64,000 nt of DNA from Apostichopus japonicus (Eukaryota; Echinodermata; Holothuroidea; Aspidochirotida; Stichopodidae), in NCBI RefSeq assembly GCF_037975245.1, contig NC_092582.1, positions 10,518,001 through 10,582,000 on the forward strand, written 5' to 3'. Position 1 is the stretch's first letter; every line of letters starts with the position of its first letter. The notes under the pieces are model-generated. The model had not been told where the DNA came from. It was given only the letters and a program-made list of their open reading frames with translations, and made no database searches. Shown here piece after piece: positions 32,201 to 47,500 of this stretch. A program made the position numbers and the translations under genes.

Positions 32201-35200
32201 GCACTGTACGAGCTGATGAGCGAGGCTCTCTTTTGCATCGGTGGTTCGAGTCCCCGGTGATGACGTCTTTTGCCGGTCTTTTACGGCGAGTGCCTACATG
32301 GGGAGCTGTAAGTATTAGTTAATCCACCTAATATCTCAGTCCATACAGTGGCGCGGTGGCTTGGCGCACTGTACGAGCTGATGAGCGAGGCTCTCTTTTG
32401 CATCGGTGGTTCGAGTCCCCGGTGATGACGTCTTTTGCCGGTCTTTTACGGCGAGTGCCTACATGGGGAGCTGTAAGTATTAGTTAATCCACCTAATATC
32501 TCAGTCCATACAGTGGCGCGGTGGCTTGGCGCACTGTACGAGCTGATGAGCGAGGCTCTCTTTTGCATCGGTGGTTCGAGTCCCCGGTGATGACGTCTTT
32601 TACCGGTCTTTTACGGCGAGTGCCTACATGGGGAGCTGTAAGTATTAGTTAATCCACCTAATATCTCAGTCCATACAGTGGCGCGGTGGCTTGGCGCACT
32701 GTACGAGCTGATGAGCGAGGCTCTCTTTTGCATCGGTGGTTCGAGTCCCCGGTGATGACGTCTTTTGCCGGTCTTTTACGGCGAGTGCCTACATGGGGAG
32801 CTGTAAGTATTAGTTAATCCACCTAATATCTCAGTCCATACAGTGGCGCGGTGGCTTGGCGCACTGTACGAGCTGATGAGCGAGGCTCTCTTTTGCATCG
32901 GTGGTTCGAGTCCCCGGTGATGACGTCTTTTGCCGGTCTTTTACGGCGAGTGCCTACATGGGGAGCTGTAAGTATTAGTTAATCCACCTAATATCTCAGT
33001 CCATACAGTGGCGCGGTGGCTTGGCGCACTGTACGAGCTGATGAGCGAGGCTCTCTTTTGCATCGGTGGTTCGAGTCCCCGGTGATGACGTCTTTTGCCG
33101 GTCTTTTACGGCCAGTGCCTACATGGGGAGCTGTAAGTATTAGTTAATCCGCCTAACATCTCAGTCCATACAGTGGCGCGATGGCTTGGCGCACTGTACG
33201 AGCTGATGAGCGAGGCTCTCTTTTGCATCGGTGGTTCGAGTCCCCGGTGATGACGTCTTTTGCCGATCTTTTACAGCGAGTGCCTACATGGGGAGCTGTA
33301 AGTATTAGTTAATCCGCCTAATATCTCAGTCCATACAGTGGCGCGATGGCTTGGCGCACTGTACGAGCTGATGAGCGAGGCTCTCTTTTGCATCGGTGGT
33401 TCGAGTCCCCGGTGATGACGTCTTTTGCCGGTCTTTTACAGCGAGTGCCTACATGGGGAGCTGTAAGTATTAGTTAATCCGCCTAATATCTCAGTCCATA
33501 CAGTGGCGCGATGGCTTGGCGCACTGTACGAGCTGATGAGCGAGGCTCTCTTTTGCATCGGTGGTTCGAGTCCCCGGTGATGACGTCTTTTGCCGGTCTT
33601 TTACAGCGAGTGCCTACATGGGGAGCTGTAAGTATTAGTTAATCCACCTAATATCTCAGTCCATACAGTGGCGCGGTGGCTTGGCGCACTGTACGAGCTG
33701 ATGAGCGAGGCTCTCTTTTGCATCGGTGGTTCGAGTCCCCGGTGATGACGTCTTTTGCCGGTCTTTTACAGCGAGTGCCTACATGGGGAGCTGTAAGTAT
33801 TAGTTAATCCACCTAATATCTCAGTCCATACAGTGGCGCGGTGGCTTGGCGCACTGTACGAGCTGATGAGCGAGGCTCTCTTTTGCATCGGTGGTTCGAG
33901 TCCCCGGTGATGACGTCTTTTGCCGGTCTTTTACGGCGAGTGCCTACATGGGGAGCTGTAAGTATTAGTTAATCCACCTAATATCTCAGTCCATACAGTG
34001 GCGCGGTGGCTTGGCGCACTGTACGAGCTGATGAGCGAGGCTCTCTTTTGCATCGGTGGTTCGAGTCCCCGGTGATGACGTCTTTTGCCGGTCTTTTACG
34101 GCGAGTGCCTACATGGGGAGCTGTAAGTATTAGTTAATCCACCTAATATCTCAGTCCATACAGTGGCGCGGTGGCTTGGCGCACTGTACGAGCTGATGAG
34201 CGAGGCTCTCTTTTGCATCGGTGGTTCGAGTCCCCGGTGATGACGTCTTTTACCGGTCTTTTACGGCGAGTGCCTACATGGGGAGCTGTAAGTATTAGTT
34301 AATCCACCTAATATCTCAGTCCATACAGTGGCGCGGTGGCTTGGCGCACTGTACGAGCTGATGAGCGAGGCTCTCTTTTGCATCGGTGGTTCGAGTCCCC
34401 GGTGATGACGTCTTTTACCGGTCTTTTACGGCGAGTGCCTACATGGGGAGCTGTAAGTATTAGTTAATCCACCTAATATCTCAGTCCATACAGTGGCGCG
34501 GTGGCTTGGCGCACTGTACGAGCTGATGAGCGAGGCTCTCTTTTGCATCGGTGGTTCGAGTCCCCGGTGATGACGTCTTTTGCCGGTCTTTTACGGCGAG
34601 TGCCTACATGGGGAGCTGTAAGTATTAGTTAATCCACCTAATATCTCAGTCCATACAGTGGCGCGGTGGCTTGGCGCACTGTACGAGCTGATGAGCGAGG
34701 CTCTCTTTTGCATCGGTGGTTCGAGTCCCCGGTGATGACGTCTTTTGCCGGTCTTTTACAGCCAGTGCCTACATGGGGAGCTGTAAGTATTAGTTAATCC
34801 ACCTAATATCTCAGTCCATACAGTGGCGCGATGGCTTGGCGCACTGTACGAGCTGATGAGCGAGGCTCTCTTTTGCATCGGTGGTTCGAGTCCCCGGTGA
34901 TGACGTCTTTTGCCGGTCTTTTACGGCCAGTGCCTACATGGGGAGCTGTAAGTATTAGTTAATCCACCTAATATCTCAGTCCATACAGTGGCGCGGTGGC
35001 TTGGCGCACTGTACGAGCTGATGAGCGAGGCTCTCTTTTGCATCGGTGGTTCGAGTCCCCGGTGATGACGTCTTTTGCCGGTCTTTTACGGCCAGTGCCT
35101 ACATGGGGAGCTGTAAGTATTAGTTAATCCACCTAATATCTCAGTCCATACAGTGGCGCGGTGGCTTGGCGCACTGTACGAGCTGATGAGCGAGGCTCTC

Positions 35201-35570
35201 TTTTGCATCGGTGGTTCGAGTCCCCGGTGATGACGTCTTTTGCCGGTCTTTTACGGCGAGTGCCTACATGGGGAGCTGTAAGTATTAGTTAATCCACCTA
35301 ATATCTCAGTCCATACAGTGGCGCGGTGGCTTGGCGCACTGTACGAGCTGATGAGCGAGGCTCTCTTTTGCATCGGTGGTTCGAGTCCCCGGTGATGACG
35401 TCTTTTGCCGGTCTTTTACGGCCAGTGCCTACATGGGGAGCTGTAAGTATTAGTTAATCCGCCTAACATCTCAGTCCATACAGTGGCGCGATGGCTTGGC
35501 GCACTGTACGAGCTGATGAGCGAGGCTCTCTTTTGCATCGGTGGTTCGAGTCCCCGGTGATGACGTCTTT
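23210..35570 (+). repeat. Satellite domain with the GCCGGTC variant
   Basis: From about 23.2 kb most units read GCCGGTC before TTTTACAG, and GCGAGTGCC after it. Up to 27.9 kb the A-box region reads GCGCGATGG; from 27,896 it switches to GCGCGGTGG. Neighbouring units are often identical over long runs. Sixteen units between 32,281 and 35,590 read TTTTACGG in place of TTTTACAG. A patch at 33,150-33,550 has the GATGG/AATCCGCC features of the next domain. Confidence 0.85.
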
Positions 35571-38500
35571 TGCCGATCTTTTACGGCCAGTGCCTACATG
35601 GGGAGCTGTAAGTATTAGTTAATCCGCCTAACATCTCAGTCCATACAGTGGCGCGATGGCTTGGCGCACTGTACGAGCTGATGAGCGAGGCTCTCTTTTG
35701 CATCGGTGGTTCGAGTCCCCGGTGATGACGTCTTTTGCCGATCTTTTACAGCCAGTGCCTACATGGGGAGCTGTAAGTATTAGTTAATCCGCCTAACATC
35801 TCAGTCCATACAGTGGCGCGATGGCTTGGCGCACTGTACGAGCTGATGAGCGAGGCTCTCTTTTGCATCGGTGGTTCGAGTCCCCGGTGATGACGTCTTT
35901 TGCCGATCTTTTACAGCCAGTGCCTACATGGGGAGCTGTAAGTATTAGTTAATCCGCCTAACATCTCAGTCCATACAGTGGCGCGACGGCTTGGCGCACT
36001 GTACGAGCTGATGAGCGAGGCTCTCTTTTGCATCGGCGGTTCGAGTCCCCGGTGATGACGTCTTTTGCCGATCTTTTACAGCCAGTGCCTACATGGGGAG
36101 CTGTAAGTATTAGTTAATCCGCCTAACATCTCAGTCCATACAGTGGCGCGACGGCTTGGCGCACTGTACGAGCTGATGAGCGAGGCTCTCTTTTGCATCG
36201 GCGGTTCGAGTCCCCGGTGATGACGTCTTTTGCCGATCTTTTACAGCCAGTGCCTACATGGGGAGCTGTAAGTATTAGTTAATCCGCCTAACATCTCAGT
36301 CCATACAGTGGCGCGACGGCTTGGCGCACTGTACGAGCTGATGAGCGAGGCTCTCTTTTGCATCGGCGGTTCGAGTCCCCGGTGATGACGTCTTTTGCCG
36401 ATCTTTTACAGCCAGTGCCTACATGGGGAGCTGTAAGTATTAGTTAATCCGCCTAACATCTCAGTCCATACAGTGGCGCGATGGCTTGGCGCACTGTACG
36501 AGCTGATGAGCGAGGCTCTCTTTTGCATCGGCGGTTCGAGTCCCCGGTGATGACGTCTTTTGCCGATCTTTTACAGCCAGTGCCTACATGGGGAGCTGTA
36601 AGTATTAGTTAATCCGCCTAACATCTCAGTCCATACAGTGGCGCGATGGCTTGGCGCACTGTACGAGCTGATGAGCGAGGCTCTCTTTTGCATCGGCGGT
36701 TCGAGTCCCCGGTGATGACGTCTTTTGCCGATCTTTTACAGCCAGTGCCTACATGGGGAGCTGTAAGTATTAGTTAATCCGCCTAATATCTCAGTCCATA
36801 CAGTGGCGCGATGGCTTGGCGCACTGTACGAGCTGATGAGCGAGGCTCTCTTTTGCATCGGCGGTTCGAGTCCCCGGTGATGGCGTCTTTTGCCGATCTT
36901 TTACAGCCAGTGCCTACATGGGGAGCTGTAAGTATTAGTTAATCCGCCTAATATCTCAGTCCATACAGTGGCGCGATGGCTTGGCGCACTGTACGAGCTG
37001 ATGAGCGAGGCTCTCTTTTGCATCGGCGGTTCGAGTCCCCGGTGATGGCGTCTTTTGCCGATCTTTTACAGCCAGTGCCTACATGGGGAGCTGTAAGTAT
37101 TAGTTAATCCGCCTAATATCTCAGTCCATACAGTGGCGCGACGGCTTGGCGCACTGTACGAGCTGATGAGCGAGGCTCTCTTTTGCATCGGCGGTTCGAG
37201 TCCCCGGTGATGGCGTCTTTTGCCGATCTTTTACAGCCAGTGCCTACATGGGGAGCTGTAAGTATTAGTTAATCCGCCTAATATCTCAGTCCATACAGTG
37301 GCGCGACGGCTTGGCGCACTGTACGAGCTGATGAGCGAGGCTCTCTTTTGCATCGGCGGTTCGAGTCCCCGGTGATGACGTCTTTTGCCGATCTTTTACA
37401 GCCAGTGCCTACATGGGGAGCTGTAAGTATTAGTTAATCCGCCTAATATCTCAGTCCATACAGTGGCGCGACGGCTTGGCGCACTGTACGAGCTGATGAG
37501 CGAGGCTCTCTTTTGCATCGGCGGTTCGAGTCCCCGGTGATGACGTCTTTTGCCGATCTTTTACAGCCAGTGCCTACATGGGGAGCTGTAAGTATTAGTT
37601 AATCCGCCTAATATCTCAGTCCATACAGTGGCGCGATGGCTTGGCGCACTGTACGAGCTGATGAGCGAGGCTCTCTTTTGCATCGGCGGTTCGAGTCCCC
37701 GGTGATGACGTCTTTTGCCGATCTTTTACAGCCAGTGCCTACATGGGGAGCTGTAAGTATTAGTTAATCCACCTAATATCTCAGTCCATACAGTGGCGCG
37801 ATGGCTTGGCGCACTGTACGAGCTGATGAGCGAGGCTCTCTTTTGCATCGGCGGTTCGAGTCCCCGGTGATGACGTCTTTTGCCGATCTTTTACAGCCAG
37901 TGCCTACATGGGGAGCTGTAAGTATTAGTTAATCCACCTAATATCTCAGTCCATACAGTGGCGCGACGGCTTGGCGCACTGTACGAGCTGATTAGCGAGG
38001 CTCTCTTTTGCATCGGCGGTTCGAGTCCCCGGTGATGACGTCTTTTGCCGATCTTTTACAGCCAGTGCCTACATGGGGAGCTGTAAGTATTAGTTAATCC
38101 ACCTAATATCTCAGTCCATACAGTGGCGCGACGGCTTGGCGCACTGTACGAGCTGATGAGCGAGGCTCTCTTTTGCATCGGTGGTTCGAGTCCCCGGTGA
38201 TGACGTCTTTTGCCGATCTTTTACAGCCAGTGCCTACATGGGGAGCTGTAAGTATTAGTTAATCCACCTAATATCTCAGTCCATACAGTGGCGCGACGGC
38301 TTGGCGCACTGTACGAGCTGATGAGCGAGGCTCTCTTTTGCATCGGTGGTTCGAGTCCCCGGTGATGACGTCTTTTGCCGATCTTTTACAGCCAGTGCCT
38401 ACATGGGGAGCTGTAAGTATTAGTTAATCCACCTAATATCTCAGTCCATACAGTGGCGCGACGGCTTGGCGCACTGTACGAGCTGATGAGCGAGGCTCTC

Positions 38501-41500
38501 TTTTGCATCGGTGGTTCGAGTCCCCGGTGATGACGTCTTTTGCCGATCTTTTACAGCCAGTGCCTACATGGGGAGCTGTAAGTATTAGTTAATCCACCTA
38601 ATATCTCAGTCCATACAGTGGCGCGACGGCTTGGCGCACTGTACGAGCTGATGAGCGAGGCTCTCTTTTGCATCGGTGGTTCGAGTCCCCGGTGATGACG
38701 TCTTTTGCCGATCTTTTACAGCCAGTGCCTACATGGGGAGCTGTAAGTATTAGTTAATCCACCTAATATCTCAGTCCATACAGTGGCGCGACGGCTTGGC
38801 GCACTGTACGAGCTGATGAGCGAGGCTCTCTTTTGCATCGGTGGTTCGAGTCCCCGGTGATGACGTCTTTTGCCGATCTTTTACAGCCAGTGCCTACATG
38901 GGGAGCTGTAAGTATTAGTTAATCCACCTAATATCTCAGTCCATACAGTGGCGCGACGGCTTGGCGCACTGTACGAGCTGATGAGCGAGGCTCTCTTTTG
39001 CATCGGTGGTTCGAGTCCCCGGTGATGACGTCTTTTGCCGATCTTTTACAGCCAGTGCCTACATGGGGAGCTGTAAGTATTAGTTAATCCACCTAATATC
39101 TCAGTCCATACAGTGGCGCGACGGCTTGGCGCACTGTACGAGCTGATGAGCGAGGCTCTCTTTTGCATCGGTGGTTCGAGTCCCCGGTGATGACGTCTTT
39201 TGCCGATCTTTTACAGCCAGTGCCTACATGGGGAGCTGTAAGTATTAGTTAATCCACCTAATATCTCAGTCCATACAGTGGCGCGACGGCTTGGCGCACT
39301 GTACGAGCTGATGAGCGAGGCTCTCTTTTGCATCGGTGGTTCGAGTCCCCGGTGATGACGTCTTTTGCCGATCTTTTACAGCCAGTGCCTACATGGGGAG
39401 CTGTAAGTATTAGTTAATCCACCTAATATCTCAGTCCATACAGTGGCGCGACGGCTTGGCGCACTGTACGAGCTGATGAGCGAGGCTCTCTTTTGCATCG
39501 GTGGTTCGAGTCCCCGGTGATGACGTCTTTTGCCGATCTTTTACAGCCAGTGCCTACATGGGGAGCTGTAAGTATTAGTTAATCCGCCTAATATCTCAGT
39601 CCATACAGTGGCGCGACGGCTTGGCGCACTGTACGAGCTGATGAGCGAGGCTCTCTTTTGCATCGGTGGTTCGAGTCCCCGGTGATGACGTCTTTTGCCG
39701 ATCTTTTACAGCCAGTGCCTACATGGGGAGCTGTAAGTATTAGTTAATCCGCCTAATATCTCAGTCCATACAGTGGCGCGACGGCTTGGCGCACTGTACG
39801 AGCTGATGAGCGAGGCTCTCTTTTGCATCGGTGGTTCGAGTCCCCGGTGATGACGTCTTTTGCCGATCTTTTACAGCCAGTGCCTACATGGGGAGCTGTA
39901 AGTATTAGTTAATCCGCCTAATATCTCAGTCCATACAGTGGCGCGACGGCTTGGCGCACTGTACGAGCTGATGAGCGAGGCTCTCTTTTGCATCGGTGGT
40001 TCGAGTCCCCGGTGATGACGTCTTTTGCCGATCTTTTACAGCCAGTGCCTACATGGGGAGCTGTAAGTATTAGTTAATCCGCCTAATATCTCAGTCCATA
40101 CAGTGGCGCGACGGCTTGGCGCACTGTACGAGCTGATGAGCGAGGCTCTCTTTTGCATCGGTGGTTCGAGTCCCCGGTGATGACGTCTTTTGCCGATCTT
40201 TTACAGCCAGTGCCTACATGGGGAGCTGTAAGTATTAGTTAATCCGCCTAACATCTCAGTCCATACAGTGGCGCGACGGCTTGGCGCACTGTACGAGCTG
40301 ATGAGCGAGGCTCTCTTTTGCATCGGTGGTTCGAGTCCCCGGTGATGACGTCTTTTGCCGATCTTTTACAGCCAGTGCCTACATGGGGAGCTGTAAGTAT
40401 TAGTTAATCCGCCTAACATCTCAGTCCATACAGTGGCGCGACGGCTTGGCGCACTGTACGAGCTGATGAGCGAGGCTCTCTTTTGCATCGGTGGTTCGAG
40501 TCCCCGGTGATGACGTCTTTTGCCGATCTTTTACAGCCAGTGCCTACATGGGGAGCTGTAAGTATTAGTTAATCCGCCTAACATCTCAGTCCATACAGTG
40601 GCGCGACGGCTTGGCGCACTGTACGAGCTGATGAGCGAGGCTCTCTTTTGCATCGGTGGTTCGAGTCCCCGGTGATGACGTCTTTTGCCGATCTTTTACA
40701 GCCAGTGCCTACATGGGGAGCTGTAAGTATTAGTTAATCCGCCTAACATCTCAGTCCATACAGTGGCGCGACGGCTTGGCGCACTGTACGAGCTGATGAG
40801 CGAGGCTCTCTTTTGCATCGGTGGTTCGAGTCCCCGGTGATGACGTCTTTTGCCGATCTTTTACAGCCAGTGCCTACATGGGGAGCTGTAAGTATTAGTT
40901 AATCCGCCTAACATCTCAGTCCATACAGTGGCGCGACGGCTTGGCGCACTGTACGAGCTGATGAGCGAGGCTCTCTTTTGCATCGGTGGTTCGAGTCCCC
41001 GGTGATGACGTCTTTTGCCGATCTTTTACAGCCAGTGCCTACATGGGGAGCTGTAAGTATTAGTTAATCCGCCTAACATCTCAGTCCATACAGTGGCGCG
41101 ACGGCTTGGCGCACTGTACGAGCTGATGAGCGAGGCTCTCTTTTGCATCGGTGGTTCGAGTCCCCGGTGATGACGTCTTTTGCCGATCTTTTACAGCCAG
41201 TGCCTACATGGGGAGCTGTAAGTATTAGTTAATCCGCCTAACATCTCAGTCCATACAGTGGCGCGATGGCTTGGCGCACTGTACGAGCTGATGAGCGAGG
41301 CTCTCTTTTGCATCGGTGGTTCGAGTCCCCGGTGATGACGTCTTTTGCCGATCTTTTACAGCCAGTGCCTACATGGGGAGCTGTAAGTATTAGTTAATCC
41401 GCCTAACATCTCAGTCCATACAGTGGCGCGATGGCTTGGCGCACTGTACGAGCTGATGAGCGAGGCTCTCTTTTGCATCGGTGGTTCGAGTCCCCGGTGA

Positions 41501-44500
41501 TGACGTCTTTTGCCGATCTTTTACAGCCAGTGCCTACATGGGGAGCTGTAAGTATTAGTTAATCCGCCTAACATCTCAGTCCATACAGTGGCGCGATGGC
41601 TTGGCGCACTGTACGAGCTGATGAGCGAGGCTCTCTTTTGCATCGGTGGTTCGAGTCCCCGGTGATGACGTCTTTTGCCGATCTTTTACAGCCAGTGCCT
41701 ACATGGGGAGCTGTAAGTATTAGTTAATCCGCCTAACATCTCAGTCCATACAGTGGCGCGACGGCTTGGCGCACTGTACGAGCTGATGAGCGAGGCTCTC
41801 TTTTGCATCGGTGGTTCGAGTCCCCGGTGATGACGTCTTTTGCCGATCTTTTACAGCCAGTGCCTACATGGGGAGCTGTAAGTATTAGTTAATCCGCCTA
41901 ACATCTCAGTCCATACAGTGGCGCGACGGCTTGGCGCACTGTACGAGCTGATGAGCGAGGCTCTCTTTTGCATCGGTGGTTCGAGTCCCCGGTGATGACG
42001 TCTTTTGCCGATCTTTTACAGCCAGTGCCTACATGGGGAGCTGTAAGTATTAGTTAATCCGCCTAACATCTCAGTCCATACAGTGGCGCGACGGCTTGGC
42101 GCACTGTACGAGCTGATGAGCGAGGCTCTCTTTTGCATCGGTGGTTCGAGTCCCCGGTGATGACGTCTTTTGCCGATCTTTTACAGCCAGTGCCTACATG
42201 GGGAGCTGTAAGTATTAGTTAATCCGCCTAATATCTCAGTCCATACAGTGGCGCGACGGCTTGGCGCACTGTACGAGCTGATGAGCGAGGCTCTCTTTTG
42301 CATCGGTGGTTCGAGTCCCCGGTGATGACGTCTTTTGCCGATCTTTTACAGCCAGTGCCTACATGGGGAGCTGTAAGTATTAGTTAATCCGCCTAATATC
42401 TCAGTCCATACAGTGGCGCGACGGCTTGGCGCACTGTACGAGCTGATGAGCGAGGCTCTCTTTTGCATCGGTGGTTCGAGTCCCCGGTGATGACGTCTTT
42501 TGCCGATCTTTTACAGCCAGTGCCTACATGGGGAGCTGTAAGTATTAGTTAATCCGCCTAATATCTCAGTCCATACAGTGGCGCGACGGCTTGGCGCACT
42601 GTACGAGCTGATGAGCGAGGCTCTCTTTTGCATCGGTGGTTCGAGTCCCCGGTGATGACGTCTTTTGCCGATCTTTTACAGCCAGTGCCTACATGGGGAG
42701 CTGTAAGTATTAGTTAATCCGCCTAATATCTCAGTCCATACAGTGGCGCGACGGCTTGGCGCACTGTACGAGCTGATGAGCGAGGCTCTCTTTTGCATCG
42801 GTGGTTCGAGTCCCCGGTGATGACGTCTTTTGCCGATCTTTTACAGCCAGTGCCTACATGGGGAGCTGTAAGTATTAGTTAATCCGCCTAATATCTCAGT
42901 CCATACAGTGGCGCGACGGCTTGGCGCACTGTACGAGCTGATGAGCGAGGCTCTCTTTTGCATCGGTGGTTCGAGTCCCCGGTGATGACGTCTTTTGCCG
43001 ATCTTTTACAGCCAGTGCCTACATGGGGAGCTGTAAGTATTAGTTAATCCGCCTAATATCTCAGTCCATACAGTGGCGCGACGGCTTGGCGCACTGTACG
43101 AGCTGATGAGCGAGGCTCTCTTTTGCATCGGTGGTTCGAGTCCCCGGTGATGACGTCTTTTGCCGATCTTTTACAGCCAGTGCCTACATGGGGAGCTGTA
43201 AGTATTAGTTAATCCGCCTAACATCTCAGTCCATACAGTGGCGCGACGGCTTGGCGCACTGTACGAGCTGATGAGCGAGGCTCTCTTTTGCATCGGTGGT
43301 TCGAGTCCCCGGTGATGACGTCTTTTGCCGATCTTTTACAGCCAGTGCCTACATGGGGAGCTGTAAGTATTAGTTAATCCGCCTAACATCTCAGTCCATA
43401 CAGTGGCGCGACGGCTTGGCGCACTGTACGAGCTGATGAGCGAGGCTCTCTTTTGCATCGGTGGTTCGAGTCCCCGGTGATGACGTCTTTTGCCGATCTT
43501 TTACAGCCAGTGCCTACATGGGGAGCTGTAAGTATTAGTTAATCCGCCTAACATCTCAGTCCATACAGTGGCGCGACGGCTTGGCGCACTGTACGAGCTG
43601 ATGAGCGAGGCTCTCTTTTGCATCGGTGGTTCGAGTCCCCGGTGATGACGTCTTTTGCCGATCTTTTACAGCCAGTGCCTACATGGGGAGCTGTAAGTAT
43701 TAGTTAATCCGCCTAACATCTCAGTCCATACAGTGGCGCGACGGCTTGGCGCACTGTACGAGCTGATGAGCGAGGCTCTCTTTTGCATCGGTGGTTCGAG
43801 TCCCCGGTGATGACGTCTTTTGCCGATCTTTTACAGCCAGTGCCTACATGGGGAGCTGTAAGTATTAGTTAATCCGCCTAACATCTCAGTCCATACAGTG
43901 GCGCGACGGCTTGGCGCACTGTACGAGCTGATGAGCGAGGCTCTCTTTTGCATCGGTGGTTCGAGTCCCCGGTGATGACGTCTTTTGCCGATCTTTTACA
44001 GCCAGTGCCTACATGGGGAGCTGTAAGTATTAGTTAATCCGCCTAACATCTCAGTCCATACAGTGGCGCGACGGCTTGGCGCACTGTACGAGCTGATGAG
44101 CGAGGCTCTCTTTTGCATCGGTGGTTCGAGTCCCCGGTGATGACGTCTTTTGCCGATCTTTTACAGCCAGTGCCTACATGGGGAGCTGTAAGTATTAGTT
44201 AATCCGCCTAACATCTCAGTCCATACAGTGGCGCGACGGCTTGGCGCACTGTACGAGCTGATGAGCGAGGCTCTCTTTTGCATCGGTGGTTCGAGTCCCC
44301 GGTGATGACGTCTTTTGCCGATCTTTTACAGCCAGTGCCTACATGGGGAGCTGTAAGTATTAGTTAATCCGCCTAACATCTCAGTCCATACAGTGGCGCG
44401 ACGGCTTGGCGCACTGTACGAGCTGATGAGCGAGGCTCTCTTTTGCATCGGTGGTTCGAGTCCCCGGTGATGACGTCTTTTGCCGATCTTTTACAGCCAG

Positions 44501-47500
44501 TGCCTACATGGGGAGCTGTAAGTATTAGTTAATCCGCCTAACATCTCAGTCCATACAGTGGCGCGACGGCTTGGCGCACTGTACGAGCTGATGAGCGAGG
44601 CTCTCTTTTGCATCGGTGGTTCGAGTCCCCGGTGATGACGTCTTTTGCCGATCTTTTACAGCCAGTGCCTACATGGGGAGCTGTAAGTATTAGTTAATCC
44701 GCCTAACATCTCAGTCCATACAGTGGCGCGATGGCTTGGCGCACTGTACGAGCTGATGAGCGAGGCTCTCTTTTGCATCGGTGGTTCGAGTCCCCGGTGA
44801 TGACGTCTTTTGCCGATCTTTTACAGCCAGTGCCTACATGGGGAGCTGTAAGTATTAGTTAATCCGCCTAACATCTCAGTCCATACAGTGGCGCGATGGC
44901 TTGGCGCACTGTACGAGCTGATGAGCGAGGCTCTCTTTTGCATCGGTGGTTCGAGTCCCCGGTGATGACGTCTTTTGCCGATCTTTTACAGCCAGTGCCT
45001 ACATGGGGAGCTGTAAGTATTAGTTAATCCGCCTAACATCTCAGTCCATACAGTGGCGCGATGGCTTGGCGCACTGTACGAGCTGATGAGCGAGGCTCTC
45101 TTTTGCATCGGTGGTTCGAGTCCCCGGTGATGACGTCTTTTGCCGATCTTTTACAGCCAGTGCCTACATGGGGAGCTGTAAGTATTAGTTAATCCGCCTA
45201 ACATCTCAGTCCATACAGTGGCGCGATGGCTTGGCGCACTGTACGAGCTGATGAGCGAGGCTCTCTTTTGCATCGGTGGTTCGAGTCCCCGGTGATGACG
45301 TCTTTTGCCGATCTTTTACAGCCAGTGCCTACATGGGGAGCTGTAAGTATTAGTTAATCCGCCTAACATCTCAGTCCATACAGTGGCGCGATGGCTTGGC
45401 GCACTGTACGAGCTGATGAGCGAGGCTCTCTTTTGCATCGGTGGTTCGAGTCCCCGGTGATGACGTCTTTTGCCGATCTTTTACAGCCAGTGCCTACATG
45501 GGGAGCTGTAAGTATTAGTTAATCCGCCTAACATCTCAGTCCATACAGTGGCGCGATGGCTTGGCGCACTGTACGAGCTGATGAGCGAGGCTCTCTTTTG
45601 CATCGGCGGTTCGAGTCCCCGGTGATGACGTCTTTTGCCGATCTTTTACAGCCAGTGCCTACATGGGGAGCTGTAAGTATTAGTTAATCCGCCTAACATC
45701 TCAGTCCATACAGTGGCGCGATGGCTTGGCGCACTGTACGAGCTGATGAGCGAGGCTCTCTTTTGCATCGGCGGTTCGAGTCCCCGGTGATGACGTCTTT
45801 TGCCGATCTTTTACAGCCAGTGCCTACATGGGGAGCTGTAAGTATTAGTTAATCCGCCTAACATCTCAGTCCATACAGTGGCGCGATGGCTTGGCGCACT
45901 GTACGAGCTGATGAGCGAGGCTCTCTTTTGCATCGGCGGTTCGAGTCCCCGGTGATGACGTCTTTTGCCGATCTTTTACAGCCAGTGCCTACATGGGGAG
46001 CTGTAAGTATTAGTTAATCCGCCTAACATCTCAGTCCATACAGTGGCGCGATGGCTTGGCGCACTGTACGAGCTGATGAGCGAGGCTCTCTTTTGCATCG
46101 GCGGTTCGAGTCCCCGGTGATGACGTCTTTTGCCGATCTTTTACAGCCAGTGCCTACATGGGGAGCTGTAAGTATTAGTTAATCCGCCTAATATCTCAGT
46201 CCATACAGTGGCGCGATGGCTTGGCGCACTGTACGAGCTGATGAGCGAGGCTCTCTTTTGCATCGGCGGTTCGAGTCCCCGGTGATGACGTCTTTTGCCG
46301 ATCTTTTACAGCCAGTGCCTACATGGGGAGCTGTAAGTATTAGTTAATCCGCCTAACATCTCAGTCCATACAGTGGCGCGATGGCTTGGCGCACTGTACG
46401 AGCTGATGAGCGAGGCTCTCTTTTGCATCGGCGGTTCGAGTCCCCGGTGATGACGTCTTTTGCCGATCTTTTACAGCCAGTGCCTACATGGGGAGCTGTA
46501 AGTATTAGTTAATCCGCCTAACATCTCAGTCCATACAGTGGCGCGACGGCTTGGCGCACTGTACGAGCTGATGAGCGAGGCTCTCTTTTGCATCGGCGGT
46601 TCGAGTCCCCGGTGATGACGTCTTTTGCCGATCTTTTACAGCCAGTGCCTACATGGGGAGCTGTAAGTATTAGTTAATCCGCCTAACATCTCAGTCCATA
46701 CAGTGGCGCGATGGCTTGGCGCACTGTACGAGCTGATGAGCGAGGCTCTCTTTTGCATCGGCGGTTCGAGTCCCCGGTGATGACGTCTTTTGCCGATCTT
46801 TTACAGCCAGTGCCTACATGGGGAGCTGTAAGTATTAGTTAATCCGCCTAATATCTCAGTCCATACAGTGGCGCGATGGCTTGGCGCACTGTACGAGCTG
46901 ATGAGCGAGGCTCTCTTTTGCATCGGCGGTTCGAGTCCCCGGTGATGACGTCTTTTGCCGATCTTTTACAGCCAGTGCCTACATGGGGAGCTGTAAGTAT
47001 TAGTTAATCCGCCTAATATCTCAGTCCATACAGTGGCGCGATGGCTTGGCGCACTGTACGAGCTGATGAGCGAGGCTCTCTTTTGCATCGGCGGTTCGAG
47101 TCCCCGGTGATGACGTCTTTTGCCGATCTTTTACAGCCAGTGCCTACATGGGGAGCTGTAAGTATTAGTTAATCCGCCTAATATCTCAGTCCATACAGTG
47201 GCGCGATGGCTTGGCGCACTGTACGAGCTGATGAGCGAGGCTCTCTTTTGCATCGGCGGTTCGAGTCCCCGGTGATGACGTCTTTTGCCGATCTTTTACA
47301 GCCAGTGCCTACATGGGGAGCTGTAAGTATTAGTTAATCCGCCTAATATCTCAGTCCATACAGTGGCGCGATGGCTTGGCGCACTGTACGAGCTGATGAG
47401 CGAGGCTCTCTTTTGCATCGGCGGTTCGAGTCCCCGGTGATGACGTCTTTTGCCGATCTTTTACAGCCAGTGCCTACATGGGGAGCTGTAAGTATTAGTT

